From an uncultured Mycoplasmatota bacterium (GTDB lineage Bacteria; Bacillota_I; Bacilli_A; RF39; UBA660): a stretch of 64,000 nucleotides of DNA. Where the stretch lies: NCBI GenBank assembly GCA_900548725.1, contig URLV01000003.1, positions 1-64,000 of the forward strand. The letters run 5' to 3'. Both the position numbers and the translations under genes were made by a program. How positions within the stretch are numbered: position 1 is the stretch's first letter; each line of letters begins with the position of its first letter. The notes beneath the pieces were generated by a model, which saw only the letters and a list, made by a program, of their open reading frames with translations, had not been told where the DNA came from and made no database searches. Of the stretch, positions 17,869 to 27,478 are shown one piece after another.

Positions 17869-18853
17869 CTTTCATTGTAGCATACATTACAGCTTTTATT
17901 GTATGCATCCTATTTTCGGCTTGATCAAATACTTTAGAATTATTTGAATTAAATACTTTATCAGTAACTTCCATTTCTTTAAGACCAAATTTTTCATAAA
18001 CATCTTTACCAATAGTAGTATTTAAATCATGAAAAGATGGTAAACAATGTAAGAATATCACATTATCTTTAGCGTTTTTCATAACATTATCATTAACTTG
18101 ATAAGCACTAAGTAATTTAATTCTTTCATTCCATACTTCATCTGGTTCTCCCATAGAAACCCAAACATCAGTATAAATTACATCTGCATCTTTTGTACCA
18201 ACATTAACATCTTCTGTAAAGTTAATTGTAGCTCCAGTAGTACTAGCTATCTCTTTTGCTTTAATAACTAAATCTAAATTTGGCCATAAACTTTTAGGAG
18301 CACAAGCTACAAAATGCATACCCATCTTAGCACAAACTATCATTAATGAATTTGCAACATTATTTCTAGCATCACCCATAAATACTAGTTTTATGCCTTT
18401 TAAATATCCAAAATTTTCCTCAACAGTTAATACATCTGCCAACATTTGTGTAGGATGAAATTCAGTAGTTAAACCATTCCATACAGGAACCCCAGCGTTA
18501 TTAGCAAGTGTTTCTACAATACTTTGTTCAAATCCACGATATTCAATTCCATCATACATTCTACCAAGCACTTTAGCAGTATCACTAATACTTTCTTTTT
18601 TACCCATTTGACTGCTACCAGGATCTAAGTATGTAACTCCCATACCTAAATCTCTACCAGCAACTTCAAAAGCACAACGTGTTCTTGTAGAAGTTTTTTC
18701 AAATAAAAGTACTATATTTTTTCCTTTTAAATATTCATGTGGAATATTATTTTTCTTTTTCTCTTTTAAATCTTTAGATAAATCTAATAAATATCTAATT
18801 TCTTCTGGAGTATAATCAATTAATGTTAAAAAATTCCTGCCAGTTAAATTCAT
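17861..18853 (-). CDS. arcB: Ornithine carbamoyltransferase, catabolic
   Basis: A protein of about 330 aa that converts citrulline and phosphate to ornithine and carbamoyl phosphate. The carbamoyl phosphate loop [13 protein letters not shown], the [16 protein letters not shown] segment and the ornithine-binding [10 protein letters not shown] motif are all visible. The best start is the ATG at 18853 (MNLTGRNFL), eight bases after AAAGGA. This start lies 36 bases inside arcA, an unusually long overlap. Confidence 0.95.
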   Translation of the reverse strand: MNLTGRNFLTLIDYTPEEIRYLLDLSKDLKEKKKNNIPHEYLKGKNIVLLFEKTSTRTRCAFEVAGRDLGMGVTYLDPGSSQMGKKESISDTAKVLGRMYDGIEYRGFEQSIVETLANNAGVPVWNGLTTEFHPTQMLADVLTVEENFGYLKGIKLVFMGDARNNVANSLMIVCAKMGMHFVACAPKSLWPNLDLVIKAKEIASTTGATINFTEDVNVGTKDADVIYTDVWVSMGEPDEVWNERIKLLSAYQVNDNVMKNAKDNVIFLHCLPSFHDLNTTIGKDVYEKFGLKEMEVTDKVFNSNNSKVFDQAENRMHTIKAVMYATMKDE

Positions 18854-20165
18854 TTTCTTCATCCTTTCCGTAGGTGGGTACATCAAACGTTTCTATATCT
18901 TCTTTTACTTCGTTTTTAATACTCAAATCTTCTCTTACTAAAGGCATACTCATACAACGAGGGCCTCCTCTACCACGAGATAATTCAGCACTACTCATTT
19001 CAATAACTTTAAGTCCATGTTCTCTTAAAATATTATTTGTTATATTATTTCTATTATATACAACAACTACACCAGGTGCAATTGCTAATGTATTAGTTCC
19101 ATCATTCCATTGTTCTCTTTCACTACTTGTTTTTTCTCCACCAGCACATGGAATTAATTCTATTTTTCTTCCTAAATATTTTTCTAATATTTCTTCTAAA
19201 CTTCCATTTACTTCAACAACATTTAAGTCTTCATCACTATCTGGTATATCACCTTCAGTTATTTCGAAAACTTGTAATGTATCCATTATTCCAGGATGAT
19301 ATGTAAATTTATCATAATCTATTTGAGTAAATACAGTATCCAAATGCATAAATGCACGACTTTCTGGAATATTAAATGCAAGTATAGTATCTATCATACA
19401 ATCAGGATCTCTAAACATATTTTTAGCAAGTTCATCTATTGCAGCAGCTTCAGTTCTTTGACTAATACCAACAGCAAGTACATGCTCACTTAGATTTAAA
19501 ACATCTCCACCTTCAATATGATAAGAAAGATATCTATCATAATATTTTTTTACATCTGTTTTATAATCAGGATGATAATTAAATATATATTCAGCATAAA
19601 TAGTTTCTCTATTTCTAGTAACGGAATACATTTTATTTAAAATAATACCATTACCACTACTAGCAAACGGATCACGAGTAAAGTATAAATTTGGCATAGG
19701 ATCAGCAATAAATTCTGATTCTTCACTAACTAAGTCTACCAAAGATTTTTCTATTTCTCTTTTCTTTCTACTAATATCCCCTATTTTAATACCTTCCATA
19801 GTTTTTAAAACTAATTCCTTTTTATTTATAAAACTTTTTAAGTATTCATAAACTAAATTTTTATATTTAGGAGTACGTATACCCGCTTCATAAATAAATT
19901 GTCTTATAAATTTATCTTCTATTTCACTACTAAGACTTAATACATCAGCCATCAAGTCTTCCAAGAACACTACTTCGACTCCATTACTTCTTAATATAGT
20001 AACAAACTCTTCATGTTCTTTTATAGCATCTGGTAAATATGGTATATCATCAAATAATAATCTACTTAATGTATCTGGAGTTAAATTTAATAACTCATTA
20101 CCAGGTCTATGTAATAACACTTTTTTAAGTGGTGCTATTTCACTTCTTACATTTATCACACTCAT
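18816..20165 (-). CDS. arcA: Arginine deiminase
   Basis: A 449-aa enzyme that hydrolyses arginine to citrulline and ammonia. Conserved segments: [11 protein letters not shown] near the N-terminus, the catalytic region [31 protein letters not shown] and [10 protein letters not shown] with the nucleophilic Cys. The full length is normal for bacterial ADI. It is the first gene of the operon arcA-arcB-arcC-arcD. It supplies ATP and alkalinises the cytoplasm during arginine use. Confidence 0.97.
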   Translation of the reverse strand: MSVINVRSEIAPLKKVLLHRPGNELLNLTPDTLSRLLFDDIPYLPDAIKEHEEFVTILRSNGVEVVFLEDLMADVLSLSSEIEDKFIRQFIYEAGIRTPKYKNLVYEYLKSFINKKELVLKTMEGIKIGDISRKKREIEKSLVDLVSEESEFIADPMPNLYFTRDPFASSGNGIILNKMYSVTRNRETIYAEYIFNYHPDYKTDVKKYYDRYLSYHIEGGDVLNLSEHVLAVGISQRTEAAAIDELAKNMFRDPDCMIDTILAFNIPESRAFMHLDTVFTQIDYDKFTYHPGIMDTLQVFEITEGDIPDSDEDLNVVEVNGSLEEILEKYLGRKIELIPCAGGEKTSSEREQWNDGTNTLAIAPGVVVVYNRNNITNNILREHGLKVIEMSSAELSRGRGGPRCMSMPLVREDLSIKNEVKEDIETFDVPTYGKDEENEFNWQEFFNIN

Positions 20166-20193
20166 AATTCTTCTCCTTCTATTCTATACAACT

Positions 20194-20222
20194 AGTATAA
20201 CATATAAAATTTATTTTTTATA
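20194..20222 (-). promoter_or_regulatory. Candidate arc operon promoter
   Basis: TATACT at 20194-20199 with an upstream TG (extended -10) lies 28 bases before arcA. The -35 is poor. AAGGAG precedes the ATG by seven bases. No ArgR box could be confirmed by eye. Confidence 0.4.
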
Positions 20223-20287
20223 TTAAAATTTATCATTATTTACAACTTTTTAATAACAAATAAGACATTAATTAAAATTTTTATACT

Positions 20288-20318
20288 TAAAAAACTACTA
20301 ACACGTATGTAGTAGTTA
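20288..20318 (-). terminator. Terminator after the Rpn-type gene
   Basis: AACTACTA, a 9-nt loop, TAGTAGTT and a T-run on the minus strand, directly after the stop at 20329. Confidence 0.75.
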
Positions 20319-20328
20319 ATATGTTTCT

Positions 20329-21177
20329 TTATAAATTCATAACTTGTTCTTCAGTAAGATTAGTTATATCAACTATATCTTTATTTGAAAAATTACGTTT
20401 TTTTAGAATTTTTGCAATACTTAATTGATTTTCTTTATGACCACGTTCAATGCCTTGTTCAATTCCTTGTTCAAACATTTCCTTCTTTTCGTTCTCATGA
20501 AATTGTTCTTCATTGAATACTGGAAATATTTTTCCATCTTCGTATACCATTTTAAACATTTCTATCATCCTTTCTATGTTTTCATTTTGTATCTCTTTAC
20601 TTAACTTATCTAAATTATTTTCTATAAATATTAAACAATTTCTTTCTATATTTGTTAATATATTCCTATTATAATATCTGTTTCTTAGATAGTCAAGATT
20701 TATTCTACTTGTATGTATATTTGGATATAAACTTAATATACTATTATTGACTAATAGTTTAGAGTCATATATAAATGATTTTTCTATATCTTTTATCTTT
20801 AACTTATCTAATATATCAAAGTTATCTATATCTATTAGATAAGTTTCTAAATTACTATTATATGAGTTACTGTTCTCTGCACCAAATATATGTTTATAGA
20901 ATAAATAAAAATGATTTTTATATAGACTTTCTTTAGTATAATCTTTATTCATTTCTAGGATAAAGATTTTGTTTTTATATTTATAAATAATATCACTCAT
21001 ACTAGATTTAATATTTATATCATTTCTAATATGTTCATTATTAATAACAATAATATTATTAACTATATCATCATAATCTAAATTATATAATTCACTAATA
21101 ATTAAGGACATATATTTAATACCAATATCACTTACAAATATTCTTTTAAAGAAAGTATCATAAAGTATATTTTTCAA
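20329..21177 (-). CDS. Rpn/PD-(D/E)XK transposase-like nuclease
   Basis: A 282-aa protein of the Rpn/PDDEXK_2 family (recombination-promoting nuclease, often annotated as a putative transposase). It opens with DTFFKRIF. A plausible nuclease core is D in MSDIIYKYKNKIFILEMNK, with ExN where E-x-Q/K is usual. The C-terminus has the family's EQGIEQGIERG repeat and a short helical tail. It starts at a TTG with GGGAGG nine bases before. It stands alone between its own promoter region and terminator. In other bacteria such proteins are selfish or recombination-linked; activity here is unproven. Confidence 0.75.
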   Translation of the reverse strand: MKNILYDTFFKRIFVSDIGIKYMSLIISELYNLDYDDIVNNIIVINNEHIRNDINIKSSMSDIIYKYKNKIFILEMNKDYTKESLYKNHFYLFYKHIFGAENSNSYNSNLETYLIDIDNFDILDKLKIKDIEKSFIYDSKLLVNNSILSLYPNIHTSRINLDYLRNRYYNRNILTNIERNCLIFIENNLDKLSKEIQNENIERMIEMFKMVYEDGKIFPVFNEEQFHENEKKEMFEQGIEQGIERGHKENQLSIAKILKKRNFSNKDIVDITNLTEEQVMNL

Positions 21178-21378
21178 GAATTATCCTCCCTTATAGAAGA
21201 TGATATTTAAATACCCTTCACTATATATTATTGTGTATTTTTTTGTTTTTCCTTTTTTTTAATAGCAATTTCTTAAAAAAATTTTTTAAAAAAATACAAA
21301 TTATAATAATTTGTATCTATGTAATAACTAATTAAATATTTAAAAAAAAAATGTATCGCACTAGGCAAAATTATTTAT

Positions 21379-22269
21379 TTACTTTTCTTCTAAACATTTT
21401 AAAAATTCAGTAAAATATTCTGGCAAAGGACATTCAAAATACATTTTTTCTTTTGTTATGGGATGTATGAATTCCATAGAATAAGAATGTAAAAATTGTC
21501 CAAAATCACTACATTTATCATTTGTATATACTGGGTCATTGTATACTGGATGTCCTATATAGTTCATATGTACTCTAATCTGATGTGTTCTTCCAGTATC
21601 CAATTTACATTTTATTAATGTGTAACCTTTATATCTTTTTAAAACTGTAAAATGGGTTATTGCATTTTTAGAATTTTTACTAGTTACTGCCATTTTTTTT
21701 CTATCTTTATCACTTCTACCTATTGGAGCATCAATAGTTCCACTATTAGTACTTATTTCACCTTTTACTAAAGCAATATAGGTTCTAGTAATAGTTTTAT
21801 TTTTAAAATAATCACTTAATATTTCATGTGTTTTATTATTTTTTGCAATTATAATTAAACCACTTGTATCTTTGTCTATTCTATGAACTATACCCGGTCT
21901 AATTTCTCCATTAATATCACTTAAAGAATTTGTATAATACATTAAACCATTAACTAAAGTACCACTATAGTTACCATTTCCTGGATGCACTACCGTTCCG
22001 CTTGGTTTATTCACAATCATAATATCATTATCTTCATAAACAATATTTAATTTCATTTCTTCAGGTTCAATATTTGTTTCTTCTTTAAAACTTTCATCAA
22101 TTTTAATTATGTCATTTTCTTTTACTTTATAATTGTTTTTAGTTAGCTTATCATTAACCAATATATATCCGTTATCTATCATTTTTGATATTAAAGTTCT
22201 TGATAAATCTGTATTGTTAGATAAATATTTGTCAATTCTTATATTATTTTCTATTACTTTTACTACCAT
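21379..22269 (-). CDS. RluD-family 23S rRNA pseudouridine synthase
   Basis: A 296-aa RluA/RluD-type enzyme. It has an N-terminal S4 RNA-binding domain (RTLISKMIDNGYILVNDK) and the catalytic motif GIVHRIDKDTSGLIIIAKN with the active Asp. RTHQIRVHMNYIGHPVYND follows. It isomerises uridines in 23S rRNA; the exact site cannot be told. It overlaps the end of lspA, the usual partner order lspA-rluD (ylyB) in Firmicutes. Confidence 0.93.
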   Translation of the reverse strand: MVVKVIENNIRIDKYLSNNTDLSRTLISKMIDNGYILVNDKLTKNNYKVKENDIIKIDESFKEETNIEPEEMKLNIVYEDNDIMIVNKPSGTVVHPGNGNYSGTLVNGLMYYTNSLSDINGEIRPGIVHRIDKDTSGLIIIAKNNKTHEILSDYFKNKTITRTYIALVKGEISTNSGTIDAPIGRSDKDRKKMAVTSKNSKNAITHFTVLKRYKGYTLIKCKLDTGRTHQIRVHMNYIGHPVYNDPVYTNDKCSDFGQFLHSYSMEFIHPITKEKMYFECPLPEYFTEFLKCLEEK

Positions 22270-22720
22270 TTTTATCTTCTCCTTTTAATATAGATATTAT
22301 TAATAATACTACTCCAATTACAATACTTATATCAGCAATATTGAATACTGGGAAATCGTATCTAAATATAATAAAATCTAAAAAATCTTTTACATATCCA
22401 AATATTAATCTATCAGATAAGTTACCTAGTATACCACCTAATAATAAACCAAATCCATAAGTATTTAATTTAGTTTTTTTAAAAGAATATGAATATCTAA
22501 TAATCATTATTATTGCTATTATACTTAAACCAATTAATAAAAATCTATTATTTTCTAATATTCCCCATGAGGCACCTTTATTATTAATATATCTTATATA
22601 AAAGAAATCTTTTATTATTTCTATACTTTCATTTAATTTTAGGTACGTACTTATTAGTGATTTAGTTATTTGATCTAATATAAATATTATTAAAGATATA
22701 ATATATATTTTTTTTGACAT
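22244..22720 (-). CDS. lspA: Lipoprotein signal peptidase (signal peptidase II)
   Basis: An inner-membrane aspartyl protease of about 158 aa with four membrane segments that cleaves prolipoproteins. NKGASWGIL, GNLSDRLIFGYVKDFLDF and FNIADISIVIG hold the two catalytic aspartates. The start is the ATG at 22720, which has AGGTGA five bases before. It overlaps the pseudouridine synthase gene by 26 bases. Confidence 0.95.
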   Translation of the reverse strand: MSKKIYIISLIIFILDQITKSLISTYLKLNESIEIIKDFFYIRYINNKGASWGILENNRFLLIGLSIIAIIMIIRYSYSFKKTKLNTYGFGLLLGGILGNLSDRLIFGYVKDFLDFIIFRYDFPVFNIADISIVIGVVLLIISILKGEDKNGSKSNRK

Positions 22721-22748
22721 TTCATTCACCTTTATAATTATATATTAT

Positions 22749-22976
22749 TTAATTTATTTCTACAAGTATAACATCTTCACCTATTTTTTTTATATCTTCC
22801 ATTTTAAAAATTGTTTCTTTATTAGAAATAAATAATCTGAATATATGTCTTCTTGGTAAACATGTAAAATTAATAACTCTTCCTTCGTTATTAATTTCTA
22901 AGTCAACTATATTTCCAAGATTTTTACCATCATTTACATTAACTACAGTTTTATCTTGTAATTCACTTATTTTCAA
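22749..22976 (-). CDS. ymxH: YlmC/YmxH-family PRC-barrel sporulation protein
   Basis: A 75-aa PRC-barrel-like protein (VVNVNDGKNLGNIVDLEINNEGRVINF) matching YlmC/YmxH. In spore formers this gene commonly follows sigG, exactly as here. Its molecular role is unknown. The tie to sigG makes a sporulation-time function likely. Confidence 0.8.
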   Translation of the reverse strand: MKISELQDKTVVNVNDGKNLGNIVDLEINNEGRVINFTCLPRRHIFRLFISNKETIFKMEDIKKIGEDVILVEIN

Positions 22977-23000
22977 AATATACCACCATTTAATTATATG

Positions 23001-23777
23001 TTATTTTATTAATCTTTTAACGTTATTTATTGCACTTTTTTCTAATCTTGACACTTGTGCTTGACTTACTCCTAATTCATTTGCTATTTCTGTTTGAGTT
23101 TTACCGACTATATATCTATCTGTTAATATATTTCTTTCTCGCTCTTTTATTTTTGTTAATGCACGTCTTAGTCCTAAAAGTTCATCTCTTCCTTCATTAT
23201 TGTTTTTTACGTCTGCTATTTGGTCTTCTAAATATATTGTATCTCCTCCATCATTATAAATAGGTTCATATATAGACATTGAAGGCTTTAAAGAATTTAA
23301 TGCATTTCCTAAACTATATCCTGTTAATTCTAAAGATTCACATATTTCATCATTAGTTGCTTCTCTACCATTTTTAATTAGAAATTCATCTTTGTATTTT
23401 AAAATTTTATATGCAGTATCTTTGATACTTCTTGCAATTCTAACATCTGTTAGTCCTCTTATATATCTTCTTATTTCTCCTAATATTAGAGGTACGGCGT
23501 AAGTAGAAAACTGTACATTAAAAGATAAATCAAAATTATCTACTGCTTTTATCAGTCCTACACATCCTATTTGAAATAAATCATTCATATCACATTTACC
23601 ATTATTATATTTTTGAACTAAACTTAAAACTAATTTTAGATTTCCATTTACAATTATTTCTTTTGCTTCTTTTTCTCCATTTCTTAGTTTATTAAATAAT
23701 ATAATCATTTCATCATTTTTTAATACTGGTAGATTATTTGTATTTATTCCTGTTATATCAACTTTATATTTGCTCAT
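23001..23777 (-). CDS. sigG: RNA polymerase sporulation sigma factor SigG
   Basis: A 258-aa sigma-70-family factor. The N-terminus GINTNNLPVLKNDEMIILF is diagnostic for the SigG group. Region 2 (DLFQIGCVGLIKAVDNFDLSFNVQFSTYAVPLILGEIRRYI), region 3 and the region 4 helix-turn-helix (KTQTEIANELGVSQAQVSRLEKSA) are complete. SigG drives late forespore genes. Its presence shows the lineage is, or recently was, endospore forming. It lies before ymxH and after two unknown membrane protein genes. Confidence 0.93.
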   Translation of the reverse strand: MSKYKVDITGINTNNLPVLKNDEMIILFNKLRNGEKEAKEIIVNGNLKLVLSLVQKYNNGKCDMNDLFQIGCVGLIKAVDNFDLSFNVQFSTYAVPLILGEIRRYIRGLTDVRIARSIKDTAYKILKYKDEFLIKNGREATNDEICESLELTGYSLGNALNSLKPSMSIYEPIYNDGGDTIYLEDQIADVKNNNEGRDELLGLRRALTKIKERERNILTDRYIVGKTQTEIANELGVSQAQVSRLEKSAINNVKRLIK

Positions 23778-23825
23778 AAAAAATATCCTTTCTACCTTAT
23801 ATTGGTAAAAAAGATATTAGTTTAT

Positions 23826-24152
23826 TCATTTCTTTTTTGTACACATTAATAAAATACTATTTATTAAAACTAGTGATATTGATGTTATTATTAAAATATT
23901 TTTTATATTTTTTATTATAGATTTTAGTACTAATTTTACAATATCATTTAGAGATATAACGTTTAGTATTGTTGGTAATAATAGTGATATAATAATTATA
24001 AATATAGATAAAATTATAGTAGTTGTACTTATTATTTTAATAGATTTTTTGGTGTTTTTATTGTTTATGAATATTAAAACTATTGTAAGTAATAAACTTA
24101 TTAATAATATAATTAAGTTTTTTGTACTTATAAGTTTAAGTAATGTTTCCAT
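23826..24152 (-). CDS. Small membrane protein of unknown function (three helices)
   Basis: A 108-aa, Ile/Leu-rich protein with three hydrophobic segments (about residues 12-29, 39-63 and 86-104) and a Lys-rich end. No family was recognised. Its ATG immediately follows, in the same frame, the TAA of the upstream gene, with GGTGA as ribosome site. So the two may be halves of a single ancestral protein (one helix, extracytoplasmic helical part, three helices). It sits between tyrS and sigG. Confidence 0.55.
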   Translation of the reverse strand: METLLKLISTKNLIILLISLLLTIVLIFINNKNTKKSIKIISTTTIILSIFIIIISLLLPTILNVISLNDIVKLVLKSIIKNIKNILIITSISLVLINSILLMCTKKK

Positions 24153-24611
24153 TTAATCACCATATAAACTTTCTATAATAGAATTGCTATTATTTTTTAT
24201 ATTATTTAGTATATTCTCTTTTTCTTCATTTGTAATATTATAATCTGTTTCATCTATAACTTTGTCAATATTATTATTTGCATAATTATACAATTCTTCA
24301 TTAGTCATTTTTTCACTTTTACCCATTTTATAATCTATAACATCATTTGTTATTTCACTTAAAACATTTTGAGCTGTTTTACTATTTAATGTAGATTTTA
24401 TTACTTCTTTATCTATATTTGTTTCTCTATTTATTTTGTCTGTAATATCATTAATTATTTTTTCATTTTTATTAATATCTTTTGTAGTATTTTTTATTAT
24501 CTTATTTATGTTATCTTTTTTTATAGTTATTTTAAGTGTTATTAAAGATATACTTAGTAATTCAATAATAATTAGTAGTGTAACTAATAATATATTAAAT
24601 AATTTTTTCAT
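24153..24611 (-). CDS. Membrane-anchored helical protein of unknown function
   Basis: A 152-aa protein with one N-terminal membrane helix (about residues 7-29), then a highly charged Asn/Lys/Glu-rich helical region that should face outward. No known family was recognised. It is 18 bases from tyrS upstream and abuts the next gene in frame across a single TAA. Context suggests co-expression with sigG, but a role is not established. Confidence 0.55.
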   Translation of the reverse strand: MKKLFNILLVTLLIIIELLSISLITLKITIKKDNINKIIKNTTKDINKNEKIINDITDKINRETNIDKEVIKSTLNSKTAQNVLSEITNDVIDYKMGKSEKMTNEELYNYANNNIDKVIDETDYNITNEEKENILNNIKNNSNSIIESLYGD

Positions 24612-24629
24612 ATATATTCTCCTAGTATT

Positions 24630-25856
24630 TTATTTACCTACGAAATATTTTTTCTTACCTTTTCTTATAATAAGATATTTTTTATGTAAAAGTAAATCTT
24701 CGTTAACTATTGTATTTTCATCGTTTATAATATTTCCATTTACGGTAATACTATTATTGTTTAAAAATTCTCTTGCTTCTCTTCTACTAACTGCAATTTT
24801 ATTTTTTACTAGAGTATCTAATATTATTTCATTTAGATTTATTTTGAAACTAGGTACACCTTTAAATGCATCTTCTATTTCATCTTCTTTTAATTCATTT
24901 ATTTTTCCTTGGAATAAACATTCACTTATTTTTAAAGCTTTATTAAATTCTTCTTCTCCATGTAAATCTGTAATAAATTCTTTTGCTAATGTTTTTTGAG
25001 CAATTCTTAAATGAGGTGTTTCATTATGTTTAATCATAATTTTTTCTATTTCTTCTTTTGTCAAGAATGTGAATACTTTTAAATATTCTTCTACTTTAGA
25101 GTCATCAGAATTAATTAAGTATTGATATAATTCATAGCTAGAGGTTTTGTTGATATCTAACCATAAAGCATTTCCTTCACTTTTTCCAAATTTATTTCCG
25201 TTAGCATCTAATATTAAAGGCATTGTAAAACCATATGCTTCTTTGCCTTCTATTTTCTTTATTAATTCAATACCTGTTGTTATATTTCCCCATTGGTCAC
25301 TACCTGCAGCCTGTAATGTACATCCTTTATCTTTAAATAAATGTAAGAAGTCATAACCTTGAATAAGAGTGTATGAAAATTCAGCATATGTTATACCTGT
25401 TTCTAATCTTCTACTTATTATATCTTTTGCTAACATATAATTAACATTAATATATTTTCCTATATCTCTTAAAAATTCTAAATAATTGTAATTTTTCATC
25501 CAATCATAGTTATTAACTATTTCTGCTTTTCCTTCTAAAATTCTAGATACTTGTTCTTTTAATCCAACAAAGTTTTTATCTACAGTTTCTTTTGAAATTA
25601 TTTCTCTTTCTGCAGTTGGTCTAGGGTCTCCTATTAAACCTGTTGCACCACCTACTAATAATATAGGATGATGACCCGCTCTCATTAATCTTTTTGCAGT
25701 TATTAGTGAAGAATAATGTCCTATATGTAAACTATCTGCTGTTGGATCTGTTCCCCAGTAAAATGTAACACTTTCATTGTTTAACTTATTTTCTAATTCT
25801 GGACTACTTACATCTTTTAATAGTCCTCTCCATTTTAATTCATCATATAATTTCAT
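24630..25856 (-). CDS. tyrS: Tyrosine--tRNA ligase
   Basis: A 408-aa class I synthetase charging tRNA-Tyr. The HIGH motif is in TADSLHIGHYSSLI near residue 46 and the KMSKS-type loop is GNKFGKSEGNALW near 226. A C-terminal S4 domain (SRREAREFLNNNSITVNG) completes the normal architecture. It lies behind a T-box shared with a HAD-type gene. Confidence 0.96.
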   Translation of the reverse strand: MKLYDELKWRGLLKDVSSPELENKLNNESVTFYWGTDPTADSLHIGHYSSLITAKRLMRAGHHPILLVGGATGLIGDPRPTAEREIISKETVDKNFVGLKEQVSRILEGKAEIVNNYDWMKNYNYLEFLRDIGKYINVNYMLAKDIISRRLETGITYAEFSYTLIQGYDFLHLFKDKGCTLQAAGSDQWGNITTGIELIKKIEGKEAYGFTMPLILDANGNKFGKSEGNALWLDINKTSSYELYQYLINSDDSKVEEYLKVFTFLTKEEIEKIMIKHNETPHLRIAQKTLAKEFITDLHGEEEFNKALKISECLFQGKINELKEDEIEDAFKGVPSFKINLNEIILDTLVKNKIAVSRREAREFLNNNSITVNGNIINDENTIVNEDLLLHKKYLIIRKGKKKYFVGK

Positions 25857-25872
25857 AATATTTTCCTTCTTT

Positions 25873-26490
25873 CTATAATAGTTTTAGTAATTCATCTAAA
25901 TTATTTATTTCATTCTCTGTATTATTTTTTGTAGATTTATTAAAGTATATTGTTTTCATTTTTAGTTTTTTTGGAATATTGATATCTCTTTCTAAACTAT
26001 CACCTATTATTAAACACTCTTCATATTGATAATTACTACAAGCATTTTTGTAAGTTTCTTTATTTGGTTTTATTCCATCTTCAACACCATATATTTTTTT
26101 AAAATATTTATCTATTCCAACCTTTTTTAGTCTTTCATGTTGACAATCTTTATACCAATTAGTTAGCGCAACTATTTCATATTTTTTAGATAAATATTCT
26201 AATATTTTTTTTGTATTTTCATTTATTAATGTTGAATAATTAGAATAAATTTTTAATAACTCTTCTAAGTTTTCTAAGCTATAAATATTATCTAATTTTT
26301 GATTTAAATAATTTACTAAATCTATTTTTTCAAAATTCCCTACAAATTCATATTCATATAATATTTTGAATAAATGATTAGGTTCAATTTTATAATTTTT
26401 TATTTTTAGGTAGTTTTGGTAACAATCTATACAATCTTTTTTAGTATCTAATAAAGTATTATCAATATCAAATATTATTCTTTTAATCAT
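25873..26490 (-). CDS. HAD-family hydrolase
   Basis: A protein of about 205 aa with HAD motif I IIFDIDNTLLDT, motif II in ALTNWYK, and motif IV CLIIGDSLERDI. The helical cap between motifs I and II is the YjjG/2-haloacid dehalogenase type, suggesting a nucleotide or small phosphate phosphatase. The start at 26490 has GGAGG five bases before. It is the first gene behind the T-box and precedes tyrS by 16 bases; why it is tied to tyrosine tRNA charging is unclear. Confidence 0.85.
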   Translation of the reverse strand: MIKRIIFDIDNTLLDTKKDCIDCYQNYLKIKNYKIEPNHLFKILYEYEFVGNFEKIDLVNYLNQKLDNIYSLENLEELLKIYSNYSTLINENTKKILEYLSKKYEIVALTNWYKDCQHERLKKVGIDKYFKKIYGVEDGIKPNKETYKNACSNYQYEECLIIGDSLERDINIPKKLKMKTIYFNKSTKNNTENEINNLDELLKLL

Positions 26491-26518
26491 GTTTGCCTCC
26501 AAAAAAAACATCCATATA

Positions 26519-26645
26519 CTTAAGGGCGAAATTCCGCGGTACCACCTTAATTCTATGAATGTATCATACTTTATTTATCTTAACGCGATATTACGTTTTA
26601 ACTCCAGGGTCGTAAATCCTTTCTTCGTTAACAAAATTATTATAT
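26519..26645 (-). promoter_or_regulatory. T-box leader (probably tRNA-Tyr responsive)
   Basis: AAGGTGGTACCGCGG on the minus strand is a strong T-box match. It is followed by the complementary TTTCGCCCTTAAG segment and a T8 run. An outer stem GTTAACG/CGTTAA bounds the upstream stem region. A TAC or TAT triplet there could be the specifier; I could not fix which. Confidence 0.9.
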
Positions 26646-26668
26646 CATATTTTTATAGTTTGTAAATA

Positions 26669-27403
26669 TTAACTTTCTTTAATATTGTTAATGTACCAAT
26701 TTATTTTATCAGTCCATGTTGTACTGCTTGGAGCATATTTACTTTGCATTAATTCAGGTGTTGTTAAGCCTTTATTATAATAATTATTGTAAAGTATATT
26801 TAGGTAACCATCTATTCCTTCTTCTAAACTATCATATTTTATAAATTTTCCACCACTTTTTAACCCACCTATATTATAGTTATTTCTAACTAAACTACTA
26901 CAAGTCCATTTGCATCCTGTCTCATGTAATACTATTGCAACAGCTAGATATGGATCTAATCCTGTTAGTTTTGTGTATTTTGCAAAATATATTCCTGTGT
27001 TTGTTAAAGTAGATGATAAATTTTTATTTAATTTTTCTGCTAGAGAAGTTAAAGTTAATCCATCATATACAATAGTTCCGTCATCTATAATACTTTCTGG
27101 TATAACAACACTATTATTATCAAACAAATCTCTTTTTTCAGTAGTTGTTGTAGTTATGATTTGAGTAGTCGTAGTAGTGGTTGTCGTTGTTGTAGTTTCT
27201 TCTGGTATTATTAATTCTTCGTTAGTTTCTTCAATAACATTAGGAGAATATGACTTTTCTTTAACATCGTTATATGCCAAAGTATATTCTTCATTTTTAT
27301 TAAAATAATTTTTATAAAAATATTTTTTTACTCCTAAATATCCTGCTATCGAAAGCATTATACCTATTATAACTAAAAATATTTGTATCCATATATTCTT
27401 CAT
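26669..27403 (-). CDS. Membrane-anchored glucosaminidase (wall hydrolase)
   Basis: A protein of about 244 aa with one N-terminal membrane helix and a linker holding long Thr tracts (residues about 73-90). The C-terminal glucosaminidase-type domain has VAIVLHETGCKW with the probable catalytic Glu, NNYNIGGLKSGGKF and SLEEGIDGYLNILYNNY. It likely cleaves peptidoglycan glycan strands outside the membrane. The Thr-rich linker resembles the C-terminal Thr tract of the TasA-like protein at 29631-30449 and may be glycosylated (inference). Confidence 0.83.
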   Translation of the reverse strand: MKNIWIQIFLVIIGIMLSIAGYLGVKKYFYKNYFNKNEEYTLAYNDVKEKSYSPNVIEETNEELIIPEETTTTTTTTTTTQIITTTTTEKRDLFDNNSVVIPESIIDDGTIVYDGLTLTSLAEKLNKNLSSTLTNTGIYFAKYTKLTGLDPYLAVAIVLHETGCKWTCSSLVRNNYNIGGLKSGGKFIKYDSLEEGIDGYLNILYNNYYNKGLTTPELMQSKYAPSSTTWTDKINWYINNIKES

Positions 27404-27478
27404 ACTTATCACATATAATATTATAGCAAATAAAAATTAATATTACAAATTTTCTTTGCAAAAAAAATATTATAAGAT

